NCBI GenBank assembly: GCA_039679375.1
Contig: JBDKVA010000022.1
Span: 1-49,396, forward strand
Direction of reading: 5' to 3'
From: JBDKVA01 sp039679375
GTDB lineage: Bacteria > Bacillota > Clostridia > Acetivibrionales > DTU013
Length of the DNA: 49,396 bases
The notes beneath the pieces are model-generated. The model was not told the DNA's origin. It saw only the letters and a program-made list of their open reading frames with translations, and ran no database searches. The position numbers and the translations under genes are program-made. This document shows, piece by piece, positions 41,020-49,396 of the stretch; positions within the stretch are counted from its first letter, which is position 1; each line of letters begins with the position of its first letter.

Positions 41020-43584
41020 TTGATTCGTACAAAGCTCTGTACGCCGAATATAAGCAAGAATATAGTAAGCCGAAAAAACATCCAAGAGAAACTATCTCTT
41101 CTTTCACAGTATAAGCTTGCCCTTATATCGGCACCCGCTGGATACGGCAAAACAACTGCCGTGGTATCTTTTCTTGAAACGGCCGCCGTGAAATATGCGT
41201 GGCTGTCAATTGATGAACCCGACAACGACCCGGTAAGATTCTGGAATTACATAAGAGCCTCAATTTCCGAATGCTTGAAAAATGCAGATGTACTTTCTGG
41301 TATTCAAATAAATTCGGAACTTGTTTCATCGAATATAACAACCGACCTTTTGATAAACACTCTAAACGAAATCGCTGAAATCTTCACACTTGTTCTTGAT
41401 GATTATCACCTGATAAACAATGAAACGGTATTGAGAAGCGTTGAATATTTCATTAAGTATATGCCCCCTAATCTCAGCGTGATTATGATCAGCAGAAAAG
41501 AACCGGACTACGGGATTTCCAAGCTGTATTCAAGGGAGACCGCCGTCAGGCTGACGATAAAGGATCTGGCCTTCAGCACGGACGAAGCCACGGAGCTGTT
41601 CGCTCAAAGAGGCATCAACCTTAGACCTGACGATATATCTGATTTGGATAAACGTACCGAAGGATGGGCGGCAGGGCTTGTAGCCGCCTCAATCTCTATG
41701 AAAGAAAGCGCAAACCCGAGAGAATTCATAAGTTCGTTTTCCGGAAAAAACTATAGTATTAATGAGATGCTGGAAAACGAAGTCTACTGCAAATGGCCCG
41801 TGGAAATCAGGGGTTTTCTGGTACATACCGCATTTCTGGACAAGCTTTCCGGCCCTCTTTGCGCGATGGTGACGGGAAATGCAAAAAGTGCTGAGCTGCT
41901 GAAAGTGCTTTCGGAAACCAATAGCTTTATCATTTCTTTGGATCAGGAAAAAACCTGGTTCAGATACCATCATCTATTTCAGGAGTTCCTGCTGCAGAAG
42001 CTCGAAGCGGAGAATATAACGGCCCGCCACTCACTTTTAAGTTTATCCGGACAATGGTATGAGGAAAACGGATATATCCAAGATTCCATCAACTGTTATA
42101 TTAAAGCAAAGGAATACGAAAAAGCCTTTCCGCTTGTATGGAATATTTATCTTGAGGTAGCGCAAAACGGAGAATACTCCTTATGGCGTAAATGGATCGA
42201 AAGTATGCCGGAAGAGCTTATTGAAAGCGACATCAGGGCCTGCACGGGGTATTCATGGATACTGTCAATCGAAAATCAGGTTGATAAGGCTGCGCTATGG
42301 GCCGATAAGGCTTTGGCCTGCTTTGAACGAATCAGGGGCGGCCTTGACAGAACTGAACAGGAATTTTTGGAAGCCAACATCGTTCTTGCAAACGCAAATG
42401 TTTCGGTGTTCCGGATGGACGCAGACGCAGCGCTCCGTTATTACAAAAGAGTCTATGAACTGGCAGTCTTTACGCCCGTATTCGTAGGCGAGATGAATCC
42501 GGGAGAGCCGAGTCTGCTTGAAACAGCCTACGGATTCAGGGGAAGACTGAATAAGGCCGTGGCGGTTTATGAAAGCACTATCGAGGACACTCCTCGGGTA
42601 CTTGGTGATTTCTCGTCATACCTGTCGGCTGTGCTTGCCGAATGCCGCTATGAAAGAAATGAGCTGAAGGAGGTCTACTCCACACTTGTTAAGAGCATGG
42701 GAAGAATAACCGGACTTCGCAATCCCGGAATCATCGTGCCGTGCTTTATAACGCTCGCGAAGCTGAAAAGGGTTCGGGGCGACATCAGAGGGGCGTTGGG
42801 CATAATAGAATCGGGCCGGATGATCCTTGGCCGCGGCAATTCGTTATGGAGCTACTTTTTTGACATTTTTACTGCCGAGCTCTACCTATACAAAGGAAGT
42901 GCCGAAAACGCGGAAAGTTGGCTTCACACGGACAGAACCGGGATATTTGACATGCTTTCCGTGTCACGGGAATTTGAATACATCGTTTACGCGAAGTACC
43001 TGATTCTTAGAAACCGTCTTGATGAAGCGATGATTTTATTAGCCAGACTTGAGGACTTTACAAAACGTGAGGACAGGCTTGGAAGCCAAATTGAAGTGCT
43101 CTGTCAGAAAGCAATCTGCGCGGATCGTCTCGGTGAAGCGAGGAGTTCAATGGACGCGCTTTATGAAGCACTGGAGCTTGGCTCTTATGATGGTTATGCC
43201 CGTACTTTTGCGGACCTGAACCATCCTATGGCAGATCTGCTTATAAAATACAAGTCGTGGGTTAAAGAAACGGGAAACAACAAACACTTTGAATACTCAA
43301 AAAAACTGCTTAAATTGACAAAAGCGAATATTAAACTGCAAAACGCCGCTCGTTTGCAAGAAAACGCCGGAAATCCGAATGGAAAATCTGTGAAAGACCA
43401 CCTTAGCGAGCGGGAGTCGGCTGTATTGAAGCTCATGACCGAAGAGCTCTCCAACCAGGAAATTGCGGATAAGCTTTTCATTACGGTAAGAACAGTGAAG
43501 TATTACAATGCACGGATTTTTGACAAGCTTGGGGTGAACAACCGGCTGGAAGCCATCATCAAGGCCCGGGAACTTGGCTTATAA
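41020..43584 (+). CDS. MalT/LAL-type LuxR transcriptional activator
   Basis: Large ATP-binding LuxR regulators couple NTP binding and ligand sensing to transcription activation. The 854-residue product starts IRTKLCTPNISKNIVSRKN, has Walker A APAGYGKTT (residues 38-46), a LVLDDYHLI Walker B, helical TPR-like sensor repeats (about 330-770), and a LuxR helix-turn-helix at the C-terminus (about 793-854: LSERESAVLKLMTEELSNQE). The start is TTG, CAGGAGG 7 nt upstream. It is flanked by terminators and stands next to the SLH surface protein, its likely target. Confidence 0.9.
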   Translation: MIRTKLCTPNISKNIVSRKNIQEKLSLLSQYKLALISAPAGYGKTTAVVSFLETAAVKYAWLSIDEPDNDPVRFWNYIRASISECLKNADVLSGIQINSELVSSNITTDLLINTLNEIAEIFTLVLDDYHLINNETVLRSVEYFIKYMPPNLSVIMISRKEPDYGISKLYSRETAVRLTIKDLAFSTDEATELFAQRGINLRPDDISDLDKRTEGWAAGLVAASISMKESANPREFISSFSGKNYSINEMLENEVYCKWPVEIRGFLVHTAFLDKLSGPLCAMVTGNAKSAELLKVLSETNSFIISLDQEKTWFRYHHLFQEFLLQKLEAENITARHSLLSLSGQWYEENGYIQDSINCYIKAKEYEKAFPLVWNIYLEVAQNGEYSLWRKWIESMPEELIESDIRACTGYSWILSIENQVDKAALWADKALACFERIRGGLDRTEQEFLEANIVLANANVSVFRMDADAALRYYKRVYELAVFTPVFVGEMNPGEPSLLETAYGFRGRLNKAVAVYESTIEDTPRVLGDFSSYLSAVLAECRYERNELKEVYSTLVKSMGRITGLRNPGIIVPCFITLAKLKRVRGDIRGALGIIESGRMILGRGNSLWSYFFDIFTAELYLYKGSAENAESWLHTDRTGIFDMLSVSREFEYIVYAKYLILRNRLDEAMILLARLEDFTKREDRLGSQIEVLCQKAICADRLGEARSSMDALYEALELGSYDGYARTFADLNHPMADLLIKYKSWVKETGNNKHFEYSKKLLKLTKANIKLQNAARLQENAGNPNGKSVKDHLSERESAVLKLMTEELSNQEIADKLFITVRTVKYYNARIFDKLGVNNRLEAIIKARELGL

Positions 43585-43600
43585 AATGTAAACATTAATT

Positions 43601-43642
43601 AAAACACCTTTGTCGAAAAAACTCGGCAAAGGTGTTTTTTTT
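43601..43642 (+). terminator. Rho-independent terminator after LAL regulator
   Basis: AAAACACCTTTG and CAAAGGTGTTTT form a perfect 12-bp stem around a 14-nt loop, followed by a run of Ts. It lies 16 bp after the regulator stop. Confidence 0.9.
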
Positions 43643-43647
43643 GTAAA

Positions 43648-43667
43648 GACTGTACTCTGGGACAGTC
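43648..43667 (+). promoter_or_regulatory. Inverted repeat upstream of the SLH protein gene
   Basis: GACTGT-N8-ACAGTC is a perfect 6-bp dyad about 60 bp before the start of the surface protein, downstream of the terminator. A further ACTGTG follows at 43681-43686. Because a LAL regulator is next door, this could be an activator site; a possible -10 TAGAAT lies at 43698-43703. This is inference from position. Confidence 0.3.
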
Positions 43668-43724
43668 ACAAGCGGTTCTTACTGTGTTACTCTAAAATAG
43701 AATAACTATTAGGGAGTGGGAAAT

Positions 43725-46700
43725 ATGAACTTAAGGAATATTTATAATAACAGTGACGGAGTGATCGGGAAGCGAGCTTTGGGAGGCAGAACAGTGAAAA
43801 AGAGAGGAATATTGGCTCAAAAACTAAAACATAGGGGATTGTCCATTATGTTGACGTTTGCAATGCTTGCTTGCTTACTTCTCGTAACGACAATTCCAGC
43901 TAGTGCAGCTTATACTGCGGAATATAATATTGAATCCGGAAACGTCAGCATTAGTTCAAGCGGAAGCTACAGGATTTACGGCACCTCAAATCAAACGGCT
44001 TATACCATAACTGTTGGTGGTTCAATTACAGCTGATATTACATTGGACGGTGTTAATATTTCCGCTTCCGGCTGCGCGTTTTCAATATCAACAGGCTCCA
44101 CGGTGAACCTTACATTGACAAATTCAAATACGCTGCTCAGCAGCAGCGGATACGCCGGACTGCAGGTACCGAGCGGTGCTTCGCTTACCATAACGGAAAC
44201 CAGCACAGGCTCACTGTCCGCAAGCAGCGCCTCCAGTTCATCCAACACCGCCGGCGCAGGCATCGGCGGCGGTAATGGCAGCGGATGCGGCACGATCAAA
44301 ATCTATGGCGGCACGATTACCGCGGCCGGTGGTTCAAGCGGTACATACGCCGGCGGCGCGGGCATCGGCGGCGATGGCGGGATTAACGACAGCTATGTTG
44401 GCAAAAGCGGCGGAACGATTGAAATAAGGAACGCCGCCGTAACCGCAAGTGGCGGAAACGGCGGCAAGTACAGCGGCGGCGGCGCCGGTATCGGCGGCGG
44501 CGGCGGCAGCTGTTACTATTCTAACTATAGCTATATAGGCGGCGGTAACGGCGGCAGCGGCGGCATCATCACAATCGACAGCGGTACGGTTAGGGCAACA
44601 GGGGGGCAAGGCGGCTATCTCTCCGATGGTATGGCCGGCTCGGGCGCTGGTATCGGCGGCGGCGGTGCAAGTAGGTATGGCTCCACGAGTGGAATCTCCG
44701 GCGGCAGCGGAGGTAACATCACAATCAACGGAGGCACGGTTATCGCGACAGGTAATTGTTCCTATATTAATGGCGGCGGCGGCGCCGGCATCGGCGGCGG
44801 CGGCGCGTATACACTGAATGGCTATGGTGGAAATGGCGGTACGATTCTGATAACCGGCGGCAATATCACGGCAGCCGGCGGCGCGGGCGGCGCGGAGACT
44901 TCTAAAACTCCTTACGGCGGCAGCGGCGCCGGTATCGGCGGCGGCGGTGCGGGTTACAACAGCAGCTCTGGCGGAGGCGGAGGAATAGTTACAATTACAG
45001 GCGGATATGTTACGGCAACAGGCGGTACCAGCAACTCCTCGTATGGACGGGGAACAGGAATCGGAGGCGGTACAGGCGCTTTTAACTCTAGCACTAGCGC
45101 TACCGGAACAAGCAGCGGAGATGCTGCTGAACTTACAATATCAGGCGGTACTGTTATTGCAAGCAGCGGAAGCAATACTGGTTATTACAGCTATCCCCAA
45201 GCTCCCGCCTCTACCGGTATCGGCGCCGGTTACGGCAGCAATTCGGACGGCACATGCACAATAGATGGAGGCTCCGTCTATGCAAGTTCGATGGAATCCG
45301 CTGTTGTCAACGGCAGTAACGCGAGCTTGTATCGCAATACGATAACTATGTTCGGAATATCGGCTAAAACCGATGTGACATATACGGTTGACAGCGGCAC
45401 AAGCCCGGTCTCCTGCAGTACGGATGCCACTGGAAAGCTGTATCTGTGGCTGCCTGTAAGCAGTTCAACAGCCGTAAATATAACAAAAGCCGGCACTTCC
45501 TATAATACATATTATAAAGCCGACTGCGCGGTTACGACCACGGCGAGCAGCAATGTATTTACGGCAAGGGAAAAGGCTGCTGTTACAGCTACGGCTGTGA
45601 ATTCCAATTATGACGGCAGCAGCAAGACCGGATACACAGCCACCGTGGCTAGGTCTTCCGGCACGGATATAACAGCTTCGGTTGCCTCATCACTGAATGT
45701 TGCTTATTATTCCGGCAGCACGGTTGATGCGAGTAAGCTTCTGACTGTGGCACCGTCGGATGCCGGAGAATATACGGCGGTAATTGCACTCAGTTCTACA
45801 TACTACTACTCCGATCCTGTAACGGTTCAATTTACAATCAATAAATTGGACGGGCTTTCGCTGACCTCTGACGCGCCGTTCATCGCGGCGGGGGCAGGTC
45901 AAGCGTCGGTAATGACCTATTCCCTGGATCTTTCAGACCTGACATTCAACCAAACCAATACGGGAACCGTAAGTTATGCATTGGGTACTGTTTCAGACAG
46001 CAGCGGCATTCTTTCTGAGGCCCCTTCCTTGAGCGGAAGTATCGTAACTGTTAAGGTAAACGCAAGCCTTACGAAAGAATTGACGGCTACCGTCCCGATC
46101 ACCATATCGACGGCAAACTACAACGACATTTCAACGACACTTATAATAACTGCAGCGGACAAAACGACGCTTACATTGTCGGGAATCAGTATTTCTGATA
46201 AGGAATATGACGGAGCGGCGATTTTGCCGACAGGAACACTGACATTTACAGACACCAATAACAACCCCGTTGAAATTTCCGATCCGGTTTACTTATATAC
46301 CGGAACCGGCGGAACATCCTACAGCAGTAAAACCGCACCGTCTGACGCGGGTTCATATACCTTGACAATTTCAGTTCCCTCCGGCAATTCAACATACAGC
46401 GGAAGTATGGCTCTGAACTTCACAATCAGCCCTAAGGAGCTGACAATCACAGGGCTTTCCGCGGCAGACAAGGAATACGACGGAACATCAGCGGTGACGG
46501 TTTCCGGAACAGCCGCGCTTAGCGGTGTCGTAAGCGGAGATACCGTAACACTGGCAGGTTCGCCAACCTTCAGCTTTGCGGACTCGGCAATCGAAAGCAA
46601 TAAAACCGTTAGCTTATCGGAGCAATACAGTATTTCAGGCGCGGACATCGGCAACTACATGCTGGCACAGCCCAGCCTGACAGCCTCCATAACAAAGATA

Positions 46701-49085
46701 CAAATCACCATTACGCCAAACAGCAATCTTACCAAGGTTTATGGCGAGGATGACCCGGTTATTGGTTATACTTATGCAGGCAGCTTGTTAGGGACGGATA
46801 CACTGTCGGGTACCCTTTCCTACGATGGTGCGGGCGCGGGCGAGCATACGATATCAATCGGAAGCGTGGCAATTACAGGCAATTCCGATTACTACAATCC
46901 GGTCATTGCAGACGTAAAATTTACTATTGAGCAAAAGACCCTTACTGTGACAGAAGCAGCTGTAAACAGCAAGACCTATGACGGCACAACTGCCGCCGGA
47001 GTGGCATTTCTCACTTTGAACGGAATCGTAAGCTCAGATGACGTTACCGCGAGCGGAACCGCTTCGTTTTCAAGCGCCGACGCCGGAGAAAAAACAAGCG
47101 TTGACCTTACAGGCATTGTTCTGAGCGGTACGAGCAGCGTCAATTACACTGTCAGTAGCACCGCGTCAAATATAACTCCTGCATCCGCTGTTTATATAAA
47201 TAAGGCAACGCCTACGGTAACGCTGACGGCAGTAAATACCTCCGCCTCAGGAACTGACAACAAGGTCGGTGATACGGTTGTTTTGACCGCGACAGTGACC
47301 GGCATTAGCGGGTATACTCCAACCGGAACAATTACGTTTACAGCGGAAACGGAGTCGGGACCGGTAAGTCTTTCGTCAGACGGTTCCGCGACATTTACAT
47401 GGTCAAGCACTCCGTCGGGTAGCTTTGATCTTACCGCCGAATACAGCGGGGATTCAAATTATGATACTGCTACAGGAACAATTAATAACTTTGACGTGAC
47501 CAAGTATACGCAGGATGCGCTGGTTATCTCCGATGTGCCGGATTCGGTCACCTACGGCGATAAAATTACGATCACTGTATCAGGGGGCAGCGGAAGCGGA
47601 GCCATAAGCTGGTCTTCATCTCAGGGCTTGGACAAAACAGGTGATTACACTTGTTATGTAACCTTTAACAGTGTGGGAACAGCTGCAATAACCGTGAAAA
47701 AGGCCGCTGATGACACATACAATGAAATTTCCAAGTTGATAAGTATCAACGCGCTCCAGGCAATGCCCACAATAACAGAAGCCCCGCAGGCGGGGAGCAT
47801 TTTCACCGGAAGTAAGCTCTCTTTATCATCCCTTACGGGCGGAAGCGCAACCGGTGTGTCCGGTGAACCGCTGACAGGAACTTACTCATGGAGCAACCCG
47901 GACGCAACGCTAACTTCAAGCTCGGAGAACAGCGTAACTTTCACCCCGGATAATGCAAATTATAAAGCTGTGACAGTAATGGTGAATGTGACAGTCTCCG
48001 CAAAACCGGTTACAGGCGTATCACTGAATAAAAGCACCTTGTCGCTGCAAGCGGGCAGCTCGGCGGAAACACTTACCGCAACAATAGCTCCCGTAGACGC
48101 GACAAATACCAATGTCACATGGAGTTCAAGCAATGAAAGCGTTGCAACCGTTTCAAATGGCGTCGTTACGCCCGTAAGCGCAGGAACTGCAACGATTACG
48201 GTGACAACCGAGGACGGAGGATTTGCTGCCACATGTGCTGTCACAGTCAGTAACGCAAGCAGCGGGGGCAGCTACAGCGAAGGAAGCTTACCCACCAAAT
48301 ACACAGTGTCAGCTACCGCAGCTTCCAACGGCACGGTCACGCTGTCAGCAGCCAGTGTCAATAAAGGTGGGAGCGTGTCAGTCACGATTACGCCTAATGC
48401 GGGCTACCGGATAGCCGATGTTTTGATAAACGGTGTTTCGATTGGAGCGGTTTCGACCTACACTCTCACAAATGTTGGCGAAAACATATCCGTTCAAGTT
48501 GTATTTGAAAAGAGTGAAGATGACGAGACCTGGCAAAATCCCTACTCGGATGTAGGAGACAGCGCGTGGTATCATGACGCAGTCAGATATGTCAGCCAAA
48601 TAGGCCTGATGAATGGTGACGGCGAACACTTTAATCCGGATGCCGATATGACAAGGGCGATGATTGTCACAGTACTGTTCCGCCTCGGCGGAGATTCCGG
48701 CAGCTATGAAAACACCTTCTCAGATGTAGCCTCCGGTGCGTGGTACGAACAGGCTGTGGCTTGGGCTTCGGCAAATGGGATATCGAATGGCATCGGAAGC
48801 AGCAGCTTTGCGCCTGATAACGCTTTGTCACGCGAGCAGCTCGCCGTGATGTTGTATAACTACGCGAGATACAAGGGTCTTGATGTTACAGTGGCGGACA
48901 GCGGCGTTTTGAACGCTTATACCGACGCGGACAGCGTTTCATCCTGGGCGGAGGACGCTATGAAGTGGGCGGTAAGCCTCGGGATCATATCAGGAGATGG
49001 TACAGGCCTCGATCCGCAGGGTAACGCCACCCGAGCACAGATCGCGGTCATGCTGCAGAGATTTGTTGAAAATGTGGTTGGTTAA
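43725..49085 (+). CDS. Large secreted SLH-domain surface protein
   Basis: The product (about 1786 residues) carries a signal peptide ending PASA-A near residue 60, a beta-rich carbohydrate-binding-like segment (DUF4353-like, about 65-170), a Gly-rich region with eight GAGIGGG-type repeats (about 175-505), YDG/MBG-type modules (KEYDGT, SKTYDGTTA, KVYGEDDP; about 610-1160), an Ig-like Big3-type module (about 1160-1255), a BIG2 domain (about 1426-1508, ITVTTEDGG), an InlB-B-like repeat (about 1525-1597), and three SLH domains (from about 1602, YSDVGDSAWYHDAV) that bind secondary cell-wall polymer. The ATG at 43725 follows AGGGAGTGGG; a GTG at 43794 with GGGAGG upstream would give a compact signal peptide starting KKRGILA and is a real alternative. 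Confidence 0.88.
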   Translation: MNLRNIYNNSDGVIGKRALGGRTVKKRGILAQKLKHRGLSIMLTFAMLACLLLVTTIPASAAYTAEYNIESGNVSISSSGSYRIYGTSNQTAYTITVGGSITADITLDGVNISASGCAFSISTGSTVNLTLTNSNTLLSSSGYAGLQVPSGASLTITETSTGSLSASSASSSSNTAGAGIGGGNGSGCGTIKIYGGTITAAGGSSGTYAGGAGIGGDGGINDSYVGKSGGTIEIRNAAVTASGGNGGKYSGGGAGIGGGGGSCYYSNYSYIGGGNGGSGGIITIDSGTVRATGGQGGYLSDGMAGSGAGIGGGGASRYGSTSGISGGSGGNITINGGTVIATGNCSYINGGGGAGIGGGGAYTLNGYGGNGGTILITGGNITAAGGAGGAETSKTPYGGSGAGIGGGGAGYNSSSGGGGGIVTITGGYVTATGGTSNSSYGRGTGIGGGTGAFNSSTSATGTSSGDAAELTISGGTVIASSGSNTGYYSYPQAPASTGIGAGYGSNSDGTCTIDGGSVYASSMESAVVNGSNASLYRNTITMFGISAKTDVTYTVDSGTSPVSCSTDATGKLYLWLPVSSSTAVNITKAGTSYNTYYKADCAVTTTASSNVFTAREKAAVTATAVNSNYDGSSKTGYTATVARSSGTDITASVASSLNVAYYSGSTVDASKLLTVAPSDAGEYTAVIALSSTYYYSDPVTVQFTINKLDGLSLTSDAPFIAAGAGQASVMTYSLDLSDLTFNQTNTGTVSYALGTVSDSSGILSEAPSLSGSIVTVKVNASLTKELTATVPITISTANYNDISTTLIITAADKTTLTLSGISISDKEYDGAAILPTGTLTFTDTNNNPVEISDPVYLYTGTGGTSYSSKTAPSDAGSYTLTISVPSGNSTYSGSMALNFTISPKELTITGLSAADKEYDGTSAVTVSGTAALSGVVSGDTVTLAGSPTFSFADSAIESNKTVSLSEQYSISGADIGNYMLAQPSLTASITKIQITITPNSNLTKVYGEDDPVIGYTYAGSLLGTDTLSGTLSYDGAGAGEHTISIGSVAITGNSDYYNPVIADVKFTIEQKTLTVTEAAVNSKTYDGTTAAGVAFLTLNGIVSSDDVTASGTASFSSADAGEKTSVDLTGIVLSGTSSVNYTVSSTASNITPASAVYINKATPTVTLTAVNTSASGTDNKVGDTVVLTATVTGISGYTPTGTITFTAETESGPVSLSSDGSATFTWSSTPSGSFDLTAEYSGDSNYDTATGTINNFDVTKYTQDALVISDVPDSVTYGDKITITVSGGSGSGAISWSSSQGLDKTGDYTCYVTFNSVGTAAITVKKAADDTYNEISKLISINALQAMPTITEAPQAGSIFTGSKLSLSSLTGGSATGVSGEPLTGTYSWSNPDATLTSSSENSVTFTPDNANYKAVTVMVNVTVSAKPVTGVSLNKSTLSLQAGSSAETLTATIAPVDATNTNVTWSSSNESVATVSNGVVTPVSAGTATITVTTEDGGFAATCAVTVSNASSGGSYSEGSLPTKYTVSATAASNGTVTLSAASVNKGGSVSVTITPNAGYRIADVLINGVSIGAVSTYTLTNVGENISVQVVFEKSEDDETWQNPYSDVGDSAWYHDAVRYVSQIGLMNGDGEHFNPDADMTRAMIVTVLFRLGGDSGSYENTFSDVASGAWYEQAVAWASANGISNGIGSSSFAPDNALSREQLAVMLYNYARYKGLDVTVADSGVLNAYTDADSVSSWAEDAMKWAVSLGIISGDGTGLDPQGNATRAQIAVMLQRFVENVVG

Positions 49086-49273
49086 TACATTCGGGCAGAT
49101 ATAATGAGACCGATTGCTGGTGATTTTTAGATTCGGATTGGAACGTGAGCAGCAAACCTAATGTTATTCAAATCTGGTCTGATGAAAAGCTGAAATTTAA
49201 TAAAAACCGGCAAGAGTTCGAATACACTGTTTTTATAGCCGCAGATCAAAAGACATCGATTTTGGAAAGAATC
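49086..49273 (+). other. Accessory intergenic stretch before the intron
   Basis: No terminator or complete gene is evident after the SLH protein stop. The region holds a short open frame treated separately as a truncated reading frame, and ends at the group II intron boundary. Confidence 0.4.
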
Positions 49274-49279
49274 GAGTAG
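49124..49279 (+). pseudogene. Truncated reading frame cut by the group II intron
   Basis: A frame open from 49124 reads ...KPNVIQIWSDEKLKFNKN... and ...EFEYTVFIAADQKTSILERI, then Glu and a TAG that belong to the intron end. A GTG at 49145 could start it but has no ribosome site. I do not recognise the family. It looks like a fragment whose downstream part was separated by intron insertion, or it could be a chance frame of 51 codons. Confidence 0.35.
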
Positions 49280-49396
49280 GAGGCGGCTAATCGCCGCCGA
49301 CCTCTCACACCACCGTATGTGCGGTTCCGCGTACGGCGGTTCAATAGTTTAAATGCAGTGCCTCGTATTTCTCGGCTATGTCCACATAGCCGAGGG
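49274..49396 (-). mobile_element. Group II intron 3' end (domains V-VI), continues past the window
   Basis: Read on the minus strand, TTGAACCGCCGTACG...GGTGGTGTGAGAGG is typical of bacterial group II intron domain V, followed by a domain VI hairpin (GGCGGCGATTAGCCGCC) and the 3' end CCTACTCGAT. The branch-point adenosine would be in CCTACTC. The intron body lies to the right of the window. The call comes from recalled consensus; covariance-model confirmation is needed. Confidence 0.7.
49341..49396 (-). CDS. C-terminal end of intron-encoded protein (partial)
   Basis: A minus-strand frame enters from the right edge and ends LGYVDIAEKYEALHLNY-stop, with the TGA overlapping the start of domain V. 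Group II intron reverse transcriptase/maturase genes lie in domain IV and end at this place, so it is most likely the last 17 residues of that protein. The fragment is too short to assign by its own motifs. Confidence 0.45.
   Translation of the reverse strand, partial: LGYVDIAEKYEALHLNY

Noticed and set aside
44250..45240. Possible CRISPR array or DNA satellite in the Gly-rich region
   Set aside because: Repeat units are degenerate at DNA level, vary in length, and stay in one reading frame with a signal peptide and SLH domains, so they are protein repeats. No CRISPR array was seen anywhere.

Overview
The window reads as a chromosomal segment of an anaerobic, motile member of the Clostridia (Firmicutes). 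Evidence: AGGAGG-type ribosome binding sites, frequent TTG/GTG starts, a Bacillus-like order of flagellar and chemotaxis genes (fliY, cheC and cheD present), a WhiG/SigD-type sigma factor inside the cluster, and an SLH-domain surface protein. I cannot name the genus. The composition and the LAL-regulator plus SLH-protein pair would suit cellulolytic or Acetivibrio/Ruminiclostridium-like clostridia, but that is inference.

Region 1 (1-6360) holds housekeeping genes in the classical Firmicutes neighbourhood: comM, dprA, topA, trmFO. In Bacillus subtilis, xerC-hslVU-codY follow trmFO; here they are absent and the flagellar operon begins after a 314-bp gap. That gap carries a good SigD-type promoter.

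Region 2 (6673-40525) is one long same-strand flagellar/chemotaxis array. It encodes the rod and basal body (flgB, flgC, fliE, fliF), switch and export ATPase (fliG-H-I-J), a MotE-like protein, hook (fliK, flgD, a small operon protein, flgE), flbD, fliL, switch (fliM, fliY), cheY, export gate (fliO-P-Q-R, flhB, flhA), placement GTPase and ATPase (flhF, flhG), a PilZ c-di-GMP effector, a receiver-less cheB, cheA, cheW, cheC, cheD, a membrane protein, sigD, a FapA-like protein, and a tail of small or unknown genes ending in a GPP34 (GOLPH3-like) protein. motAB, cheR, flgM, flagellin and chemoreceptors are not in the window. Because sigD is in the array and a SigD promoter precedes it, positive feedback is likely.

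Region 3 (40526-49396) starts with a tRNA-Leu(CAA) that has a near-perfect promoter and its own terminator. A MalT/LAL-type LuxR regulator follows, then a roughly 1786-residue secreted SLH protein with Gly-rich, YDG/MBG and Ig-like modules. At the right edge is the 3' end of a group II intron on the minus strand, abutting a truncated plus-strand reading frame. This part looks accessory.

The most unusual feature is intergenic. Three copies of a 98-99-bp double-hairpin repeat sit between operon genes. Two 80-bp copies of a different element lie exactly 4 nt before the start codons of fliJ and cheC. Comparison of those two copies supports an H-type pseudoknot with a compensatory base change, so it is a candidate structured RNA leader or a domesticated mobile element. 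Several other unrelated hairpins also occupy gaps in the operon.
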